From positions 1 to 16,451 of the forward strand of contig URGH01000059.1 of NCBI GenBank assembly GCA_900547305.1: a stretch of DNA of 16,451 nucleotides, in the 5' to 3' direction. This stretch comes from an uncultured Oscillospiraceae bacterium. Lineage in GTDB: Bacteria > Bacillota > Clostridia > Oscillospirales > Acutalibacteraceae. This document shows positions 13,829-16,451 of the stretch, piece by piece. The notes under the pieces were generated by a model. That model was not told where the DNA came from, made no database searches, and was given only the letters and a program-made list of their open reading frames with translations. Position 1 is the stretch's first letter, and the number at the start of each line of letters is the position of its first letter. Made by a program: the position numbers and the translations under genes.

Positions 13829-14278
13829 ATGAAGCTTTTTATAACCTTTTCAAAAAGAAGTCTTGCGGCGGTGCTGCTTTCACTTATAGCGGCGCTTGCC
13901 GTTTTAAGTCGGGTCACGGCGCTGTCGGGCGGCGGCATTAACGGCTCTACAAACGCCGAGCGGGTGGATTATATTAACAGCCTTGGCTGTAATGTAGAGG
14001 AAACGGCGATTTCTTCAAAGGAAACGGTAATTCCGCAAAGCTTCGGCAAGGTGTATGAAAAGTACAATTCGTTGCAGAAAAAAGCCGGCTTTGACCTTGA
14101 ACCGTTTCGGGGAAAGACGGCGACCGTTTATTCCTACCGATTTGAGGACTCGCCCGAAAGGGTTGTAAATCTTATAGTTGTAAACGGCGACATTGTAGGC
14201 GGCGATATTTCCTCAACCGCGCTTGACGGATTTATGCTGCCGCTTTTAAGTGAGAGTGTAAAGAAAATTGAGACTTGA
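13829..14278 (+). CDS. DUF4830 domain-containing protein
   Basis: A 149-residue protein with a basic N-terminus, one hydrophobic segment (about 10-31) serving as signal anchor or signal peptide, and an extracytoplasmic domain. The pattern RVDYINSLGCNVEE, then IPQSFGKVYEKYNSLQ, then VNLIVVNGDIVGGDIS fits DUF4830 as I know it from Clostridia. Y-I-x-x-L-G-[CW]-x-V is the family opening. The function is unknown. GGGTGAG lies 5 nt before the ATG. A short CCCG/CGGG inverted repeat covers part of that motif. It follows ispF by 37 nt, and its last 11 nt overlap the pseudouridine synthase gene, suggesting one operon. The single cysteine C54 lies in the extracytoplasmic part. Confidence 0.82.
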   Translation: MKLFITFSKRSLAAVLLSLIAALAVLSRVTALSGGGINGSTNAERVDYINSLGCNVEETAISSKETVIPQSFGKVYEKYNSLQKKAGFDLEPFRGKTATVYSYRFEDSPERVVNLIVVNGDIVGGDISSTALDGFMLPLLSESVKKIET

Positions 14279-14972
14279 TAAATTTATTTCTTCGCAGCTT
14301 AATATTTCCCGCAGGGACGCCCGCGCCGCCATTTTAAGGGGCAGGGCGGCGGTAGGCGGAGTAACGGTTAAAGCCGTGGATTTTAAAATTGACGAAACCG
14401 CCGATACGGTAGCTTTTGACGGACAGGCAGTAAGCTATAAAAAATTTATTTATATAGTTATGAATAAGCCGCGCGGGGTGCTTTCGGCGAGCGAAGACAT
14501 GCGGCAGCGGACGGTTATCGACTTAATTCCCGAAAATTTGCGGCGGAACGGACTTTTTCCCGTGGGCAGACTTGATAAGGACACTACGGGATTGCTTATT
14601 ATAACCGACGACGGAGATTTCGCCCACAGTGTGCTCTCACCCAAAAAGGAAATTTTTAAAACCTATATTGCGGTATTAGACGGCGATATAACCCCCGATA
14701 TGCCCGAAAAATTTTTAAACGGGGTGATATTGTCGGACGGAACAAAGTGCCGTAAAGCATTTTTAAAACGTGTGGATAAAAACACTGCGGAAATTAAAAT
14801 CTGCGAGGGAAAATATCATCAGATAAAAAGAATGTTCGGCACGGTGGGACTCGGAGTAAACGCGCTTGAAAGAACCGCCGTGGGCAACTTTATATTGCCC
14901 GAAAATCTGCCTGTCGGCGCATGCTCGGAAACCGATTTGGAAGCTCTTGGAAGCATATTTTCCGACGAATAA
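14268..14972 (+). CDS. RsuA/RluB/E/F-family rRNA pseudouridine synthase (TTG start)
   Basis: Converts a uridine in rRNA to pseudouridine; 234 residues, close to RsuA (231), which modifies 16S U516, but substrates in this family cannot be told from length alone. The N-terminal S4 RNA-binding domain begins RLDKFISSQLNISRRDAR. The catalytic block is VGRLDKDTTGLLIITDDGD, with D103 as the expected nucleophilic aspartate, and MNKPRG is at 65-70. GKYHQIKRMFG in the C-terminal half is the family's K-x-H-Q-[IV]-[KR]-R-M-F. The start is TTG, because an in-frame TAA lies 9 nt upstream and the S4 domain begins at the second residue. It overlaps the DUF4830 gene by 11 nt, and the ribosome binding site is weak, so translation probably depends on coupling. 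Confidence 0.92.
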   Translation: MRLDKFISSQLNISRRDARAAILRGRAAVGGVTVKAVDFKIDETADTVAFDGQAVSYKKFIYIVMNKPRGVLSASEDMRQRTVIDLIPENLRRNGLFPVGRLDKDTTGLLIITDDGDFAHSVLSPKKEIFKTYIAVLDGDITPDMPEKFLNGVILSDGTKCRKAFLKRVDKNTAEIKICEGKYHQIKRMFGTVGLGVNALERTAVGNFILPENLPVGACSETDLEALGSIFSDE

Positions 14973-14977
14973 CGCCC

Positions 14978-14991
14978 TAATATGCATATTA
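14978..14991. repeat. Perfect 14-bp palindrome upstream of msmX
   Basis: TAATATGCATATTA is fully self-complementary. It lies just after the pseudouridine synthase stop and about 60 bp before the msmX -10. It could be an operator half-way up the promoter region, or chance in AT-rich DNA. Confidence 0.3.
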
Positions 14992-15048
14992 AACAAAACA
15001 TTTCTTTTAACATTGGATATATTTTGCATAGCATTTTTAAAGGCGTTT

Positions 15049-15057
15049 TGGTATAAT
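15049..15057 (+). promoter_or_regulatory. Extended -10 promoter of the msmX-type gene
   Basis: TGGTATAAT has a perfect TATAAT (15052-15057) with the TG-n extension. The -35 position (TAGCAT at 17 nt) is poor, consistent with an extended -10 promoter. The leader would be about 35 nt and contains AGGAGG (15085-15090). Confidence 0.65.
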
Positions 15058-15097
15058 AACAAAGTAAACTCAAGCAATTTTTTTAGGAGGCTGCAAT

Positions 15098-16240
15098 ATG
15101 GCAAGTTTGTCTTTACGTAACGTATACAAAAGATACCCGGGCGGCGTTACGGCTGTTTCGGATTTTAACCTGGAGATTAAGGATAAAGAGTTTATAATTC
15201 TCGTTGGTCCTTCAGGTTGCGGTAAGTCCACTACCCTGAGAATGGTAGCCGGTCTTGAGGAAATTTCCGACGGTGAGATCTACATCGGTGACAAGCTTGT
15301 TAACGACGTTGCTCCGAAGGATCGCGATATAGCGATGGTTTTCCAGAACTACGCGCTTTATCCGCATATGACTGTTTTCGACAATATGGCTTTCGGTCTT
15401 AAACTTCGTAAAACCCCGAAGGATGAGATTAAGCGCCGCGTTGAAGAGGCAGCCCGTATTCTTGATATTTCACACCTGTTAGAGCGTAAGCCGAAGGCTT
15501 TGTCCGGCGGTCAGCGTCAGCGTGTTGCTTTGGGTCGTGCAATAGTTCGCGAGCCTAAGGTATTCCTCCTTGACGAACCGCTTTCCAACTTGGACGCTAA
15601 GCTCCGTGCACAGATGCGTACCGAAATTTCTAAGCTGCATCAGCGTTTGGGTACTACGTTCATTTACGTTACCCATGACCAGACCGAGGCTATGACAATG
15701 GGTACCCGCATTGTTGTTATGAAGAGCGGCCTTATTCAGCAGGTTGATACACCGAATAACCTTTACCTCTATCCCTGCAACCTTTTCGTTGCCGGATTTA
15801 TCGGTTCTCCGCAGATGAACTTTATCGAGTCCAAGCTCCTTAAAGAGGGCGAGGATTATCTCGTAGAGTTCGGCTCTGAAGATACAAAGACCCGCGCCGG
15901 TGTTAAGTATAAAATTAAGCTCCCGGCTTCTAAGAATAAGGATAACTGCCTTGAAAATTATGTCGGCAAGGAAGTTATTATGGGTATTCGCCCCGAGAAC
16001 GTTCACAACGAGGAAGACCTCATAGCTATCCATAAGGACGGCTTGGTAGAGGCTGACGTTGAGGTTACCGAGCTTATGGGTGCCGAGACTTACCTCTATA
16101 TGAACTGCGAGGGTCAGTCGATTAACGCTCGCGTTAGCCCGACAAACACCGCTCGCCCCGGCGACAAGATTACAATTGCATTTGAAACCGCTAAGATTCA
16201 CCTGTTCGATAAGGATACCGAACTTACAATCTGCAATTGA
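15098..16240 (+). CDS. msmX: Sugar ABC transporter ATP-binding protein, MsmX/UgpC family
   Basis: ATPase subunit that energises CUT1-type carbohydrate importers at the inner face of the membrane. The 380-residue protein has Walker A G37-P-S-G-C-G-K-S-T45, Q-loop Q83, signature L135-S-G-G-Q139, Walker B VFLLDE (155-160) and switch H193, followed by a TOBE/MalK-like regulatory domain (about 235-380). No permease or binding-protein gene is adjacent; with its own promoter and terminator it is a single-gene unit, like B. subtilis msmX, whose product serves several importers. That shared role is inferred from the arrangement. Codon choice differs from the neighbours: CGT, GGT, GTT, AAG and ATT are frequent and ATA rare, a sign of strong expression. 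AGGAGG precedes the ATG by 7 nt. The symbol follows the family; MsmK or UgpC would be equally fair. Confidence 0.92.
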   Translation: MASLSLRNVYKRYPGGVTAVSDFNLEIKDKEFIILVGPSGCGKSTTLRMVAGLEEISDGEIYIGDKLVNDVAPKDRDIAMVFQNYALYPHMTVFDNMAFGLKLRKTPKDEIKRRVEEAARILDISHLLERKPKALSGGQRQRVALGRAIVREPKVFLLDEPLSNLDAKLRAQMRTEISKLHQRLGTTFIYVTHDQTEAMTMGTRIVVMKSGLIQQVDTPNNLYLYPCNLFVAGFIGSPQMNFIESKLLKEGEDYLVEFGSEDTKTRAGVKYKIKLPASKNKDNCLENYVGKEVIMGIRPENVHNEEDLIAIHKDGLVEADVEVTELMGAETYLYMNCEGQSINARVSPTNTARPGDKITIAFETAKIHLFDKDTELTICN

Positions 16241-16257
16241 TTTTAAAGTAATTAAGC

Positions 16258-16292
16258 AAACAGGCAACCGAAAATTCGGTTGCCTGTTTTTT
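16258..16292 (+). terminator. Intrinsic terminator of msmX
   Basis: CAGGCAACCG (16261-16270) pairs with CGGTTGCCTG (16277-16286) around a 6-nt AAAATT loop, extended by A-T pairs, followed by six T residues (16287-16292). The A residues at 16258-16260 could make it work leftward too. Confidence 0.93.
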
Positions 16293-16377
16293 GCAGTGAT
16301 GAATTTCAGAAAATGAATCTGGGGGAGGGTATAACCATCGGTCCCCAAACACCGAGCGACAACGGTTTCTGCAAAGT
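16293..16377. other. Non-coding stretch with short inverted repeats, role unknown
   Basis: There is no plausible gene here. TTTGCAG (16290-16296) can pair with CTGCAAA (16369-16375) to enclose the stretch. Inside are GGGGGA/TCCCC and overlapping CGGT/ACCG pairings. These could be parts of a small structured RNA or the remains of a mobile element; the sequence does not decide. Confidence 0.3.
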
Positions 16378-16406
16378 TTGATTTGTATTTTTAAAGGCTC
16401 TATAAT
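16378..16406 (+). promoter_or_regulatory. Promoter facing out of the right edge
   Basis: TTGATT (16378-16383) and a perfect TATAAT (16401-16406) are 17 nt apart. The gene it drives would start beyond the window. Confidence 0.7.
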
Positions 16407-16432
16407 AAATGTTGGGGTAAGCAAGTAGAGCC
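16396..16432. repeat. Inverted repeat over the promoter, possible end of an ISL3-like insertion sequence
   Basis: GGCTCTA (16396-16402) is repeated inverted as TAGAGCC (16426-16432), enclosing the rest of the -10 and a GTTGGGG block. The start GGCTCT, preceded by A/T-rich DNA, resembles the terminal repeats I recall for ISL3-family elements (GGCTCTTT and variants), in which an outward edge promoter serves the transposase. No transposase is in the window, so this stays tentative; an operator site is the alternative. Confidence 0.3.
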
Positions 16433-16451
16433 TACGAAGAAAAAATAAGAT

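Noticed and set aside
15479..16348. 289-residue minus-strand frame across msmX and its terminator
   Set aside because: It is antisense to the ATPase gene and runs through a strong terminator hairpin, with no family resemblance.
1..16451. tRNA, rRNA or CRISPR array
   Set aside because: Intergenic spaces are short, and none shows cloverleaf ends, rRNA-like blocks or regularly spaced direct repeats on reading.

Overview
The window looks like ordinary core chromosome of a Bacillota (Firmicutes) bacterium of class Clostridia, most likely close to Oscillospirales/Ruminococcaceae. The basis is the set of families (a DUF951 protein, a DUF4830 protein, a CD1247-type protein, an MsmX/UgpC-type ATPase, a Sua5 protein with its C-terminal domain, EF-P with the Bacillus-like loop), strong GGAGG ribosome binding sites, sigma-A promoters with 17-nt spacers, and moderate GC with many GCG/GGC/ATA codons. 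The taxonomic call is inference. I see no rRNA, tRNA, CRISPR array, prophage or complete insertion sequence.

Layout. (A) 1-3420, minus strand: a class A penicillin-binding protein followed at once by a DUF2156 (GNAT-fold) protein and a GNAT acetyltransferase that runs off the left edge. (B) 3596-7863, plus strand: a tightly packed operon of DUF951 protein, release factor 1 (prfA), threonylcarbamoyladenylate synthase (Sua5/TsaC type), dephospho-CoA kinase (coaE) and an M18 aminopeptidase, with overlaps or 1-nt gaps throughout. (C) 7940-9602, plus strand: a small cysteine-rich two-helix membrane protein, a GC-rich hairpin, and mnmE. A long hairpin separates mnmE from the convergent serS. (D) 9689-10993, minus strand: serS, with a perfect consensus promoter and a very short leader. 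(E) 11104-12428, plus strand: a small charged orphan protein, then efp from its own perfect promoter, then a CD1247-like protein with a zinc ribbon, ending in an intergenic repeat and a terminator. (F) 12581-14972, plus strand: ispD, ispF, a DUF4830 protein and an RsuA-family pseudouridine synthase that starts with TTG inside the preceding gene. (G) 15098-16292, plus strand: a stand-alone sugar ABC transporter ATPase of the MsmX/UgpC type with its own promoter and terminator. The last 160 bases hold a promoter facing out of the window and a sequence that may be the end of a mobile element.

Together the genes serve translation and its fidelity (prfA, tsaC, mnmE, serS, efp, the pseudouridine synthase), cofactor and isoprenoid precursor synthesis (coaE, ispD, ispF), the cell envelope (PBP1, perhaps DUF2156) and carbohydrate uptake (msmX). 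I do not see a convincing new multi-gene system. The items most worth following up are the unassigned small proteins at 7940 and 11104, the CD1247-like protein paired with efp, the intergenic repeat at about 12442-12516, the atypical SerRS motifs, and the right-edge element. Four annotated starts (mnmE, efp, CD1247-like, RsuA-family) were chosen by ribosome binding site or family evidence instead of taking the longest open frame.
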